Part shown: positions 9,945-19,457 of the stretch, in pieces
Numbering within the stretch: position 1 is the first letter of the stretch
Layout of the letters: each line of letters opens with the position of its first letter
Assembly (NCBI RefSeq): GCF_006716355.1
Contig: NZ_VFOW01000001.1
Coordinates: 4,340,001-4,404,000 of the forward strand
Length of the DNA: 64,000 nt
Reading direction: 5' to 3'
Origin: Stackebrandtia endophytica
GTDB taxonomy: Bacteria; Actinomycetota; Actinomycetes; Mycobacteriales; Micromonosporaceae
Notes under the pieces: model-generated
The model's input: the letters and a program-made list of their open reading frames with translations, nothing else
Database searches by the model: none
What the model was told of the DNA's origin: nothing
Translations under genes and position numbers: made by a program

Positions 9945-10736
9945 TTACCCGTTGACCTCCGCGATCACGTCCCAGGCCATGCCCTCCCACTGGGCGTAAC
10001 GGTCGGGGAACGCCGACTTCTGCACCGCCTGCGCGGCCACGGTCAGATCCATGTTCTCCCAGCCGTCCACTTGCGCCAGTGCGTTGTAGAACGTGGTGGT
10101 CGAGTACTCGACGTCCATGCACTGCTCGATGGTGCCCCAACCCATGCTGGGGCGCTGCTGGAACAGACCCACCGAGTCGTAGTCGATCATGATGCCCTCG
10201 TGCGGGTACTGCAGCGATTCCGGAACCGCGTCGCTGGCCACATTGCGCATCAGGCTCTCCTGCATCGCGGTCACCAGCGCCACGGCCTGACCGCGTTCGG
10301 AGAAGCCGAGTTCCTTACCGATCTCGACCACGGTCACCGCGTTGGCCATCTGCACCTCGTCCAGACCACCGACGGGTCGGGGTGGTTCGGCGGGTTCGGG
10401 TTCCTCGGTCGGTTCCTCGACGGGGTCGGCCGTCTCGGACTCCTCGACGTCCGGTTCCTCGACCTGTTCGCGGACGGTGGAGCGGTCGGCGTGCTCGTCA
10501 CCGCGCTCGACGGCCGCGGTGTCGCCGATGTCGCCGACCGGTGGTTGGCCCTGCGCCGCCCACATCCCCACGGTCACGACCGCGACCACGCCCAGCGCGG
10601 CGGCGCCGCGTCGCAGGGTGGAGCGGTTGACCGACAGATGGCCGAGCCAGGCGAAACGGGAGGTCGTTCTGGTGTCGTCGTCAGTGGTGTCGGGGCCGTC
10701 GATCTCGGCGCCGTCCTGTTGGTGGGGTGTTGGCAT
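9945..10736 (-). CDS. Membrane-anchored, lysozyme/transglycosylase-like protein, 263 aa
   Basis: One membrane helix lies near residues 45-65 (GAAALGVVAVVTVGMWAA), then a Glu/Pro-rich linker to about 135 and an extracytoplasmic domain. The domain contains AMQESLM and YDSVGLFQQRPSMGWG, a pattern common in actinobacterial proteins of the lysozyme-like fold, with Glu of MQES as candidate catalytic acid. The role is probably wall remodelling, though activity is unproved for this type. ATG at 10736 is preferred; a start 23 codons upstream lacks a ribosome site. Nearby PGRP and M23 genes fit a wall-hydrolase theme. Confidence 0.6.
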   Translation of the reverse strand: MPTPHQQDGAEIDGPDTTDDDTRTTSRFAWLGHLSVNRSTLRRGAAALGVVAVVTVGMWAAQGQPPVGDIGDTAAVERGDEHADRSTVREQVEEPDVEESETADPVEEPTEEPEPAEPPRPVGGLDEVQMANAVTVVEIGKELGFSERGQAVALVTAMQESLMRNVASDAVPESLQYPHEGIMIDYDSVGLFQQRPSMGWGTIEQCMDVEYSTTTFYNALAQVDGWENMDLTVAAQAVQKSAFPDRYAQWEGMAWDVIAEVNG

Positions 10737-11028
10737 CCGGCCACCATAAGTGGCAAAACCGCAGGTGAAAAGCCGTGCCGAACTGACGAGACGGACCAGT
10801 GTCACGTCGTGTGACGACTCGATATCGCTGTGCCGGAATGCCTGTCTTGTTCGTCGATGTCCCAGTCGTTCCGTCGTGAGTTTCGGTGCGCGGCTTTGTC
10901 CTCCGCCTACGGTGTCGCCGCCGAGGGCCGAATGGCTGAGTTATCCGGATGGTGGGATGGATCACAGTGCCGATCGGTCCACGATGGAGGCGATCACTGA
11001 GTGGTACCGACCGCCTCCGAACGGTGCT
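10737..11028. other. Intergenic stretch with small palindrome
   Basis: A 292-nt space between two leftward genes. The only structure noticed is GTCACGTCGTGTGAC (5-bp arms) at 10801-10815, about 65 nt upstream of the transglycosylase-like start, a possible operator. Frames crossing this stretch are shadows of the neighbouring gene. Confidence 0.4.
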
Positions 11029-11841
11029 TCACGGTCGCTTCGGGGACTTCCGGTGGATGACGCGCGGCTGTATTCGGTACTCGTTGTCGCACAGCTTCGT
11101 CGAGGTCGCGACGATCCGCTGATAGTGCCGATTCGGCCAGCGCGTCGCGTTGTTCCAGCGCACGCCTCGCAGGCTTCCCCGGAAATGGAGGTCGTCGTCG
11201 GGTATCGCCGCCTCGGACAGGTCGGCGCCGACGAAGTCGTTGACCAGGCTCTCCAGCTGATCCAACGGTCTTGTCCCCGCCAGGCTTCGGCGGCCGTAGA
11301 CGTTGGCCAGGTGGTGGATGACGATCTGCCATTCGAAGCCGACCGGAGGGGTGTTCTCCCAGCGGTGCAGCCCGGCGGTGGTCCGATACAGCGCCGCGCG
11401 GGCCTCGTTGAGCTGTTCGGTGATGGCCCAGCCGAGGTCCTGGATCGTCGTCGATCCGATTCCGCCGAGGCTGAACGTGATGCCGTGTGTGTCAACGGGC
11501 AGGTCGATGAAGCCGATCTCGCGTCCGGGCAGGCGATTGCGGGAGATCGAACGTAGCGCGTTTCCGAACTGTGATTCGATGCTGCGCAGTCCTTGGTAGG
11601 CGTGCAGCAGGTGGGAGCGGCGGGATAGTCGTTGTGTCGGACTGAGTGGAGCCAATGCGGCGACCAGGTCGCCGACGAGCGGGACTTTACGGCTGGTCGC
11701 GGTGTTCTTGGTGGCCGCGGTGGCGAGGGCCTTGCTCATGCCGTAGAACGGATAGACCTTCGCGATCACCGGCGACGCCATGTGCCAGGCGACGAAGGCC
11801 GTGCCCCGGAGCCGGGAGACGTAGCGACTGAGGTTACTCAT
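11029..11841 (-). CDS. Uncharacterised protein, 270 aa
   Basis: No family recognised. Near residues 20-50 there is a mildly hydrophobic stretch (AFVAWHMASPVIAKVYPF) and the rest is a soluble alpha/beta composition. Notable blocks are IQDLGWAITEQLNEARAAL, FEWQIVIHHLANVYGRRSL and a Trp/Arg-rich end. The start is ATG at 11841, with AGGTGG 6 nt upstream, favoured over a GTG three codons earlier. It stands alone, 45 nt beyond the end of the upstream GNAT gene on the same strand, so a two-gene unit is possible. Function unknown. Confidence 0.65.
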   Translation of the reverse strand: MSNLSRYVSRLRGTAFVAWHMASPVIAKVYPFYGMSKALATAATKNTATSRKVPLVGDLVAALAPLSPTQRLSRRSHLLHAYQGLRSIESQFGNALRSISRNRLPGREIGFIDLPVDTHGITFSLGGIGSTTIQDLGWAITEQLNEARAALYRTTAGLHRWENTPPVGFEWQIVIHHLANVYGRRSLAGTRPLDQLESLVNDFVGADLSEAAIPDDDLHFRGSLRGVRWNNATRWPNRHYQRIVATSTKLCDNEYRIQPRVIHRKSPKRP

Positions 11842-11886
11842 GGTTACCACCTCATATCGGTTTATATCGACGATACCCGGTCGCCA

Positions 11887-12447
11887 TCAACGGTCTACTG
11901 TGCTTAATCGGCGGTGGAGCCAGGTGCGCAGTCGCACGGTGTTGCCGGCGGGTCGGGGGCGCACCACGATCGGTTCATCGGTCAGTTCGAACCCGGCGGC
12001 ACCGGCCACCGACTCACTCGCGAGATTGCCCGGGTCGATGCGCAGCAGCAGCCGACTCAGCCCCAGCTCGTCGTAGCCGTACCCGGTCATGATCCGTACC
12101 GCGCGCGGCGCCAACCGTCGACCCCGAAACGCCGGGCCGACGGCGTAGGCGAGTTCCGCCTCATCGGGCTGTCCGGTGCGGAACAGCAGTACCTCACCGC
12201 AGGCTTGGTCGCCGTCGGTGGTGATCGCCAACTGGATGCCGCGATCGTCGGCGCGGGACCGATGTGAGGCCGCGAGGTAGGCGCGGGCCGCTGCCAGGTC
12301 GAACGGCGAGACCAACGGTGTCCAACGGTCGACCAACGGGTCGTCGAACAGCTCGATCATGGCGGTGACGTCCTCGTCGGTCCAGTCGCGCAGAATCAAT
12401 CCGTCGCCCGATACCGTGATGTCGCGGGAAAACCGAACACGCTCCAT
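11887..12447 (-). CDS. GNAT-family N-acetyltransferase (RimJ-like), 186 aa
   Basis: Acetyl-CoA-dependent N-acetyltransferase. The opening LILRDWTDEDVTAMIELFDDP is typical of the RimJ/RimL branch, and AYAVGPAFRGRRLAPRAVRIMTGYGYDELGLSRLLLRIDPGN carries the acetyl-CoA pyrophosphate loop (RGRRLA, a loose Q/RxxGxA) and the conserved strand-helix after it. Substrate unknown. ATG at 12447 is used, with AGAAGAGA upstream; an ATG/GTG further up would add 14 residues without family similarity. It may be transcribed with the following unknown gene. Confidence 0.8.
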   Translation of the reverse strand: MERVRFSRDITVSGDGLILRDWTDEDVTAMIELFDDPLVDRWTPLVSPFDLAAARAYLAASHRSRADDRGIQLAITTDGDQACGEVLLFRTGQPDEAELAYAVGPAFRGRRLAPRAVRIMTGYGYDELGLSRLLLRIDPGNLASESVAGAAGFELTDEPIVVRPRPAGNTVRLRTWLHRRLSTVDR

Positions 12448-12549
12448 ATGCGTCTCTTCTGGTCGTTGAGTGGACTCCGCAGGGCACACAGCATACCGAT
12501 CACCGGATGGCTTCCACAGTGCTCGAACCGGGTAATCGAATGATCCGTC

Positions 12550-15285
12550 TCACCCCGGCCACAACGGGTTGGGCATCGGGGGCGGTGTGGTCGCCAGGAT
12601 CTCGGTCAACTCCGACAGAGTGATCAGATTCAGCGTGTGCAACGATCTGGCGGCCTGATCCCACATCGGCCGTGCCGACGCGGTGTGTCCCTGGGCGTGC
12701 CGGGAGTCGGCGAGCCCCCACAACTTGTCGGCCTCCGGCAGTGTTCCGGTCAAACCGTTGGCCCGCAACACTTCTAGTGATGCCGTGAACGCGGCCACCG
12801 CCTCGTCGTACCGGTGAGTCCGTTGGTGGAGGTACCCCAGGTTTCCCTGTGCGGCGGCCAGTGAGCGCAGATGCCCGTGTCGGTCGGCGAGGTCGGCGGC
12901 GGCCTGCTGCGTGGTCAGCGCCAGGTCGTTTCGTCCACCGAAGTGGTACGCCAGCCCCAGGGAGATCAGCGTGGCGATCTCACTGTGGACGTTCCCGATC
13001 GCTTGGGCCAGATCGCGTGACTCGGTCAACGCCGCCACCGCCTCATCGTGCTGCTTGAGCAGAGTGTGGACGTTGCCGAGTCCACCGAGGACTCCGACGC
13101 GTTCGGCGACCAGGCCGTGTCGGCTGGTCAGGTCGCGTGCCCTGGTCAGTACGTCCAACGCCTCCGGGATGCGTTTCAGGTTCTTGTACGCCATCCCGAG
13201 GTCGCGCATCGCGATCGCCAGCGGCCCGGGTTCTCCGTCGGCGGCGATGTCCACCGCCAGCTGTGCCAGTTCGACCAGCAGTTGCCAGTGGCCGTGGGAG
13301 TACAGCAGGCGGGACAGGGCCGCCACCAGTGGTGGAACCCGTTCGGGACTGCAATCGGCGGTTTGTTTCACCACCGCGGAGAAGCTGCCCACCTCCTCGT
13401 TCAGCCATCCGGTGAGCGTCTGGTCGATGGGGGAGGCGCCGGGATGCCCCATCGTTCGGGCGGTGGCCAGGTAACCGTCGAACCCCCTGGTGAGTGCGGC
13501 CTGCCGCTGCGACGCGGGGTCGATGCGCAGTGCGGATTCGCGAGCGTACTCACGGACCAGGTCGTGCATCCGGTACCGGTCGCCCGACGGGTTGTCCACG
13601 AACTGACACTGCACCAGCTGGTCGAGCAGGTCCTCCGCGGTCGGGATGTCGACTCCGGCGATGGCCGCGATGGTGGCGGTTTGAGCGTCCTGGGCGTTGA
13701 ACAACCCGAACAGTCGGAACAGCCGCGCCGCCGCCCGCCCCCGCGTCGTCGCGATGAGACACCGATAGGTGACGTCGAAAGTGGATCGAACCGCCCGATA
13801 CGGACCGGACAGCTCGTCGAGTCGCCGTTCGTCCAGCTTGCGGGCCATCCGCTCGACGCGCCAACCCGGGTGAAGGTTGAGGCGTGCCGCAACCAGACTC
13901 AACGCCAGGGGCAGGCCGCCGCAGGAGCCGGCGATCCGATCGATCGCGGTCGGTTCACTCGCCGCACGGTCGTCGCCGAGCAACTGGGTCAACAGGCCAA
14001 CCGATTCGTTGTGGGACAACTCGGTCAGCCGTACATGGCGGTCGGGGCGCATCGCGATCGAACCGGTCCGTGTCGTCACCAGCACGGCGCAGCCGGGACT
14101 GCCCGGCAACGCCGAGATCAACTGTTCGCCGTCTCTGGCGTTGTCCAACACCACGAGGATCCGTCTCGACGACGTCGCCGACCGGAACAGCGCGGCCAAC
14201 TCGTCGATCGTCGGGTCGTCCCTGACCTCCACGCGCAGTGAACGCAGCATTCGGGCCAACACCTCGCCGGGCGCCAACGGTGACATGCCGGGGGTGCCGC
14301 CGTGCAGGTCGATGTAGAGCTGACCGTCGGGAAACCGTGCGGCGACACGATGTGCGGCATGCACCGCCACCGCGGACTTTCCGATCCCGCCCAACCCGGA
14401 CACTGTCACCACCGGCGGTACCGAGGACGGTTCGGTCAACCAATCGGTTATCCGATCCACGACGGCGGTGCGGCCGGTGAAGGCGACGGTGTCGGCGGGC
14501 AGCTCGGCCGGGGCCGAGGGCGCCGTCGTCACCGACGGGGCCGGTGTCGAATCGAGCACGACCGCACGGTTGAGGATGTCGTGATGCAATCGGTGGAGGC
14601 TCGGGCTCGGCTCCAGTCCGTGCTCATCGACCATCCGGGAACGCCCGGAACGAAACGCCTGCAACGCTTCGGCCTGTCGGTCACAGCGGTACAGGGCCAG
14701 CATGTAATGGTGCAGGAATCGTTGCCGTAGCGGATGTTCGTCGACCAGTGTCGACAGTTCGGCGATGAGATCCTGATGCCGTCCCAGGGCGAGGTCGGCG
14801 TCGCAGCGATCCTCGATCGCCTTCAGCCGCAGCTCCTCCAGCCGCTGCGCCTCGGTGCGGATGCCCGGGATGGTCGTCAGGTTTCCGTATGCGGGTCCCC
14901 GCCACAGCTCCAGCGCCTCGGTGAGCAGCCGACCGGACTGTTCGGGGTCGTGGCGCAGTCGGGCGGCGCGGCGGGTCAGCAGGTCGAACCTGCGGACGTC
15001 GAGGTCGGCTCCGGTGAGGTCGATCGCGTAGCCGCCGTCACGCCAGACCAGCCGGTTCTCCCCGCCCAAGCGAGACCGCAGCCGGGAAACATGCCAGCTC
15101 AGGCTCTTCCTCGCATTGACGGGTTGGTCCTCATTCCACAGTTGACGTAGGATTCGCGGCACGGGAACCACGGTCTCGGGCGTCAGCAACAACATCGCCA
15201 GGATGCTCTGTTGTTTCGCGGCGGTGGGGGTGAGGGATCGGCCGTCGTGTGAGACCTCAAGCGGGCCGAGCACGGCGAAGAGCAC
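12550..15285 (-). CDS. AfsR/SARP-family transcriptional regulator, 911 aa
   Basis: Same architecture as the regulator at 4634-7447. Winged helix 1-95 (AVLGPLEVSHDGRSL; SLSWHVSRLRSRLG), activation domain about 95-245, NB-ARC with P-loop GLGGIGKS near 297-304 and LVVLDN, then TPR-like repeats to the end. The start is GTG at 15285, with AGGAG 6 nt upstream and homology beginning at once; the frame is open beyond it. It is transcribed divergently from the LamG-RHS giant pair with 164 nt between, which contains direct repeats of SARP type. This suggests, without proving, that it controls that pair. Confidence 0.9.
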   Translation of the reverse strand: MLFAVLGPLEVSHDGRSLTPTAAKQQSILAMLLLTPETVVPVPRILRQLWNEDQPVNARKSLSWHVSRLRSRLGGENRLVWRDGGYAIDLTGADLDVRRFDLLTRRAARLRHDPEQSGRLLTEALELWRGPAYGNLTTIPGIRTEAQRLEELRLKAIEDRCDADLALGRHQDLIAELSTLVDEHPLRQRFLHHYMLALYRCDRQAEALQAFRSGRSRMVDEHGLEPSPSLHRLHHDILNRAVVLDSTPAPSVTTAPSAPAELPADTVAFTGRTAVVDRITDWLTEPSSVPPVVTVSGLGGIGKSAVAVHAAHRVAARFPDGQLYIDLHGGTPGMSPLAPGEVLARMLRSLRVEVRDDPTIDELAALFRSATSSRRILVVLDNARDGEQLISALPGSPGCAVLVTTRTGSIAMRPDRHVRLTELSHNESVGLLTQLLGDDRAASEPTAIDRIAGSCGGLPLALSLVAARLNLHPGWRVERMARKLDERRLDELSGPYRAVRSTFDVTYRCLIATTRGRAAARLFRLFGLFNAQDAQTATIAAIAGVDIPTAEDLLDQLVQCQFVDNPSGDRYRMHDLVREYARESALRIDPASQRQAALTRGFDGYLATARTMGHPGASPIDQTLTGWLNEEVGSFSAVVKQTADCSPERVPPLVAALSRLLYSHGHWQLLVELAQLAVDIAADGEPGPLAIAMRDLGMAYKNLKRIPEALDVLTRARDLTSRHGLVAERVGVLGGLGNVHTLLKQHDEAVAALTESRDLAQAIGNVHSEIATLISLGLAYHFGGRNDLALTTQQAAADLADRHGHLRSLAAAQGNLGYLHQRTHRYDEAVAAFTASLEVLRANGLTGTLPEADKLWGLADSRHAQGHTASARPMWDQAARSLHTLNLITLSELTEILATTPPPMPNPLWPG

Positions 15286-15378
15286 AGTCGACTCCTGTCG
15301 GGCTCCCTGCCGGCGGGGGCGTCTGGATTTCAGTGGGCTCTCACATCGTCTCGCATAACTTCCCGATCGACAAATCCG

Positions 15379-15398
15379 GAGCACACCGCGAGCACACC
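15379..15398 (+). promoter_or_regulatory. Direct repeat with 11-nt period upstream of LamG-RHS pair
   Basis: GAGCACACC occurs at 15379-15387 and exactly again at 15390-15398, an 11-nt period. It lies 52-71 nt before the LamG start and between it and a divergent SARP gene. The AT-richer AATTCATA follows at 15411-15418, in the place of a -10 region. SARP activators bind such repeats; the assignment here is inference. Confidence 0.45.
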
Positions 15399-15449
15399 GG
15401 CGGCGGCCAGAATTCATAGCGCCCACACACGTGACAACAGGGAGTACTC

Positions 15450-18400
15450 ATGGCGGCTGCCCGACGGCGCATCTGTGCCTTGGCGGTATCGGCGGGACTG
15501 GCGGTCACGCTGATTCAGCCGGAATCGTTTCCGCTCAACGGTTCTGCGACGACCGACGATGAGTGCGCGAGCCCGGCGACTCACCTGGAGTTCGAATCGG
15601 AGGCCGTGGCGTTGGCGACGGCGTGCGGTGTGCCGGTGGAGATCTCATCGGCCGGTTCCCCCGACACCGAGGTGTTCGCCGAGCCCGACGGCCAGGTCCG
15701 CGTGAGCTCCTATGTGGAACCAATTCGGGCTCGACTGGACTCCGGCGAGTGGGCGCCGATCGACACCACCCTGTCGACCCATTCGTCGGGTCGGATCATC
15801 CCGGCTAACACGGTGTTCCCGGTGAGTTTCTCGCCGGGCGGCGACGCGGCGCTCGCCGTCGGCGACAACGCCGACGGCCGGTTCGCGCTCAGCTGGCCCG
15901 ACCCGCTGCCCGAGCCCTCCCTGACCGGGGACACCGCGACCTATCCCGAGGTATTGCCGGGAGTCGATCTCACCGTCACCGCGACGGCGGCCGGTTTCTC
16001 GCACGCCCTAGTGGTCAAGGACGCGACCGCCGCCGACAACCCGCGACTGGCCGAGATCCGTTTCGGGCTCCAGACCGACGGTGTGACGGCTCGACTGTCC
16101 GAGTCCGGCGGCATCGACCTCCTCGACGCCGCCGGTGAACAGGTGTGGACCACCCCGACCCCGCAGATGTGGGACAGCCCGGAGTCGACCTCGGGGGAAT
16201 CGGAGGAGCCGCAACGTCGCGTCGCCGACATCGGTGTCACCTTGGAATCCGACGCCCTGGTGCTGCATCCCGACGTCGACCTGTTCGACGGCGCCGTCTA
16301 TCCGGTCATCATCGACCCACTGTGGAACGGTGGGGGGCTGCGCAGCGGGGAGTGGACCACCGTGTGGTCCAAATACCCCACCACCAGCTTCTGGAAGCGC
16401 GCTGACACCGGGGGCAACGACAAGACCTTCGGCGCGGCCAAGGTGGGGCGGGTCTGTAACTACGACACCAACGGCAACTGTCTCACCTCGACCTATGTGG
16501 TCCGGTCGCTGTTCCGGATGAACACCGAAGGCGTGCAGGGAAAACAGATCACCTCCGCCACCTTCAAGATCCTGCAGAAGCACGCCTGGCAGTGCAGCCC
16601 CAAGACCAAGGCCAAGGTATGGCGCACCGAACTGGTGAAGTCCTCCCACACCTGGAACAACCAACCCACCTGGACCTCGGAGACGGCCACCAGCCACGAC
16701 TACGCCAATTACCGCGCCGGCTGCGGAACCCAGGGCCTGGTCGAGTTCGACGTGACACCGATGGTGGTCAAGTCGGCGGCCAACAACTGGATGAGCATCA
16801 CCCTGGGTATGAAGGCCATGGACGAGTCGACCACCGCGCAGTGGAAACGCTACGACCACTCCACCGCCAAGATCGACATCTACTACAACTCGGTGCCCGG
16901 AACCCCGACCGACCTCGCCCTCAACGGCACCGCCTGCATCACCGACTGGACCGACGGCGGCCTGTGGTTCGACGACGCCCGGCCGGAGTTCGCCGGGAAG
17001 GTCACTGACGCCGACGGCACCGTTCGTGCACGGGTTCAACTGTGGGCGTTGGAATCCGGCGCGACCGACCACCACGTCGTCTACGACCAGACCAGCGGCA
17101 ACCTGACCTCCGGGGCGATCTATCGCTGGCGACCACCGGCCGATCTGGACCAACTGCGCAACTACTGGTGGCGGATGCAGGCCACCGACGGTCAGGCCAG
17201 TGGGCCCTGGACGCAATGGTGTTACTTCCAAGTCGACACCACCCCACCCGCGGCACCGGAACTGGACCGTGTGGGCGACCCGCCGCTCGCCGGTGACGAC
17301 GTGCGGATCAACCTGCGCGGACCCTCCTCGGACACCGTGTCGTTCTCGTACGGGCTCAACCGCGACACTCCGGATCAGACGGTCACGGCCGTCGACGGCA
17401 CGGCGTCGATCACCTGGAACAACCTTCCCCAGGGGCCGAACCTGTTGTACGTGTGGGCGAGGGACCGTGCCGGGAACCTGAGCCAGCGAGCCGTAATCCA
17501 GGTGTTCGGCGGCCGGATCCTCGACCCGCAACCACAGGGCGTGTGGCGCTTCGCCGGGGACACCCGAGACGACTCGTTCGGTGAACACGACATCACCGGC
17601 GACGTCGACTACACCGTCGACCAGCAGGGACGAGCCGGGGGAGCCTTGGCGCTCAACGGTTCCAGCTGCCTGAGCACCGAGAAGTCGGTGCTGCGGACCG
17701 ATGGGCCGTTCACCGTGACCAGCTGGGTCCGACTCAACCAGACCACCACCGACCAGATGGTCCTGTCGCAGGTCGGCGACCAACGCGGTGCGTTCGAGCT
17801 GTACTTCGAGTCGGCCACGAAGTCCTGGGTCCTTGCCGCCCCCGGGGTGGACGAGTGGACACCGGACCTGTCCGACTGGTCGCGCGCCGTCAGCGCCGAA
17901 GAGGCCACCGCCGACAGCTGGACCCACCTCGCCGCCGCCGTCGACCCGGTCGCGCAGATCATGCGGCTCTACGTGAACGGACAGATGGCCGGCGAGGCCG
18001 CCCTGCCGTTTTCGACCTGGCGGGCCACCGGCCCGTTGACCATCGGGTGCGTCACCGGACAGGAGCACGGTTTGACCTGGCATCACTTCGACGGCGCCAT
18101 CGCCGCCACCAGCGCCTGGCACGGACTCATGTCGGGTGACCAGATCGAAGCCGCCGCCGTCGAGTTGCCGTTGGGCGTCACCGGCAGTTGGGCGCTGCGG
18201 TCGGAGACCGGCGGTACCGACGCCAGTCGACACGAACGCGGATTCACCATGCCGCCGTCGGCCTCCTATGTGGCCGACTCCTCGGGCCGCACCGGCAGCG
18301 CCTGGCAGGCACGCGGCGAATCGTGCGCGGTCACCGACAACACGGTGATCCGCACCGACGACTCCTTCACCGTCGCGACCTGGGCCAAACTGGACACCAC

Positions 18401-19424
18401 CGGGACCGACGCGGTTCTGCTGAGTCAGGACGCCGCCACCGACTCGTCGGTCAGGCTCGGCTTCGACGCCGCCTCCGGCGGTTGGGCCCTGTGGCTGCGA
18501 TCGGCCGACGGCACCCGGAAGCTCACCTCGTCGCCGGTCGACCTCGGTGAATGGACGCACCTGGTGGCCGTCTACGACGACGCCACCGGCACCGCGGCCC
18601 TGTACGTCAACGGCGAACTCGCCGCCGACGCCGCGACGGCCCGACCAGAAGCCGCGACCGGCCCGCTGCGACTGGGTTGTGCGCTGACCGCGGGATCCGA
18701 AGCGGCGCACTGGCCCGGCGCGATCTCACATCTGGTGACCTGGCGAGGCGCCGCCGACGCCGGACAGGCCGCCTGGATCCACGGCGGCAACCCGTCGGTC
18801 AAGGAACTGTCGATGTGGGCGTTGGAAGGCGACGGCGCCGACTCCTGGGGAACGACCGAGATGACCCTGGTCGGTGACTACGAATGGGTCGAGGACCGGG
18901 TCGGCTGGCCGGGTTCGGCGCTGGGCCTGCAGATGGACGGCACCGGATACGGCCACACCGATGCCGCCGTCGCCGACACCACCGACTCCTTCACCGTGTC
19001 GTCCTGGGTCAAACTCGACGACCTCGGTCGCGACCAGACCGTCGTCGCGCAGGCCGCCGGTTCCGAAGCGGCGTTCACGCTGGCATACGACGCCACCGCC
19101 GCGCGGTGGGTGTTCCGGATGCCCTCGGGTTCGACGGTTGCCGAGGTGAGGTCGTCGGCGGCACCGACGGTGGGCCAGTGGGTCCACCTGACCGCGACTT
19201 TCGACCGGGCCGCCGCGACGATGCGGTTGTACGTGGACGGTGTGGCGCAAGGGGAGTCGGCCGCTCCGGCATCGCCGCACCACTCCACCGGTCCCACGCT
19301 GCTGGGAGCTTCGGGTGACACCTCCGGAGCCACCTGGGACCTGTTGATCGGAGCCGTTGACGACGTCCGCATCTGGCGCGGTGTCGTCCACCCCGACCGC
19401 ATCCGTGATCTAGCCGTCGCCTGA
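15450..19424 (+). CDS. Giant secreted DNRLRE/LamG-domain protein, 1324 aa
   Basis: Extracellular multidomain protein of the type found just upstream of RHS genes in actinomycetes. A short hydrophobic N-terminus (about 8-25) is followed by a polymorphic-toxin-associated beta region to about 290, then a DNRLRE domain about 305-480 (VRSLFRMNTEGV; SHTWNNQPTW), an Fn3/Ig-like stretch with Trp-rich strands, and three LamG/concanavalin-type domains near 690-890, 910-1105 and 1120-1315. Each LamG domain carries a SFTVxxWxxL block and a MRLYVNG-like block. It starts with ATG after GGGAG. Only 33 nt separate it from the RHS gene, so the two are an operon. It is probably a surface or delivery partner of the RHS protein. 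Confidence 0.85.
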   Translation: MAAARRRICALAVSAGLAVTLIQPESFPLNGSATTDDECASPATHLEFESEAVALATACGVPVEISSAGSPDTEVFAEPDGQVRVSSYVEPIRARLDSGEWAPIDTTLSTHSSGRIIPANTVFPVSFSPGGDAALAVGDNADGRFALSWPDPLPEPSLTGDTATYPEVLPGVDLTVTATAAGFSHALVVKDATAADNPRLAEIRFGLQTDGVTARLSESGGIDLLDAAGEQVWTTPTPQMWDSPESTSGESEEPQRRVADIGVTLESDALVLHPDVDLFDGAVYPVIIDPLWNGGGLRSGEWTTVWSKYPTTSFWKRADTGGNDKTFGAAKVGRVCNYDTNGNCLTSTYVVRSLFRMNTEGVQGKQITSATFKILQKHAWQCSPKTKAKVWRTELVKSSHTWNNQPTWTSETATSHDYANYRAGCGTQGLVEFDVTPMVVKSAANNWMSITLGMKAMDESTTAQWKRYDHSTAKIDIYYNSVPGTPTDLALNGTACITDWTDGGLWFDDARPEFAGKVTDADGTVRARVQLWALESGATDHHVVYDQTSGNLTSGAIYRWRPPADLDQLRNYWWRMQATDGQASGPWTQWCYFQVDTTPPAAPELDRVGDPPLAGDDVRINLRGPSSDTVSFSYGLNRDTPDQTVTAVDGTASITWNNLPQGPNLLYVWARDRAGNLSQRAVIQVFGGRILDPQPQGVWRFAGDTRDDSFGEHDITGDVDYTVDQQGRAGGALALNGSSCLSTEKSVLRTDGPFTVTSWVRLNQTTTDQMVLSQVGDQRGAFELYFESATKSWVLAAPGVDEWTPDLSDWSRAVSAEEATADSWTHLAAAVDPVAQIMRLYVNGQMAGEAALPFSTWRATGPLTIGCVTGQEHGLTWHHFDGAIAATSAWHGLMSGDQIEAAAVELPLGVTGSWALRSETGGTDASRHERGFTMPPSASYVADSSGRTGSAWQARGESCAVTDNTVIRTDDSFTVATWAKLDTTGTDAVLLSQDAATDSSVRLGFDAASGGWALWLRSADGTRKLTSSPVDLGEWTHLVAVYDDATGTAALYVNGELAADAATARPEAATGPLRLGCALTAGSEAAHWPGAISHLVTWRGAADAGQAAWIHGGNPSVKELSMWALEGDGADSWGTTEMTLVGDYEWVEDRVGWPGSALGLQMDGTGYGHTDAAVADTTDSFTVSSWVKLDDLGRDQTVVAQAAGSEAAFTLAYDATAARWVFRMPSGSTVAEVRSSAAPTVGQWVHLTATFDRAAATMRLYVDGVAQGESAAPASPHHSTGPTLLGASGDTSGATWDLLIGAVDDVRIWRGVVHPDRIRDLAVA

Positions 19425-19457
19425 CTCGCCCACCGGTATCGAAAGAGGCCACCGCCC

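Noticed and set aside
16008-18710. 900-codon open frame antisense to the LamG protein
   Set aside because: Gly/Arg/Val-rich low-complexity translation typical of high-GC antisense frames; the plus-strand protein has real domains and a good start.
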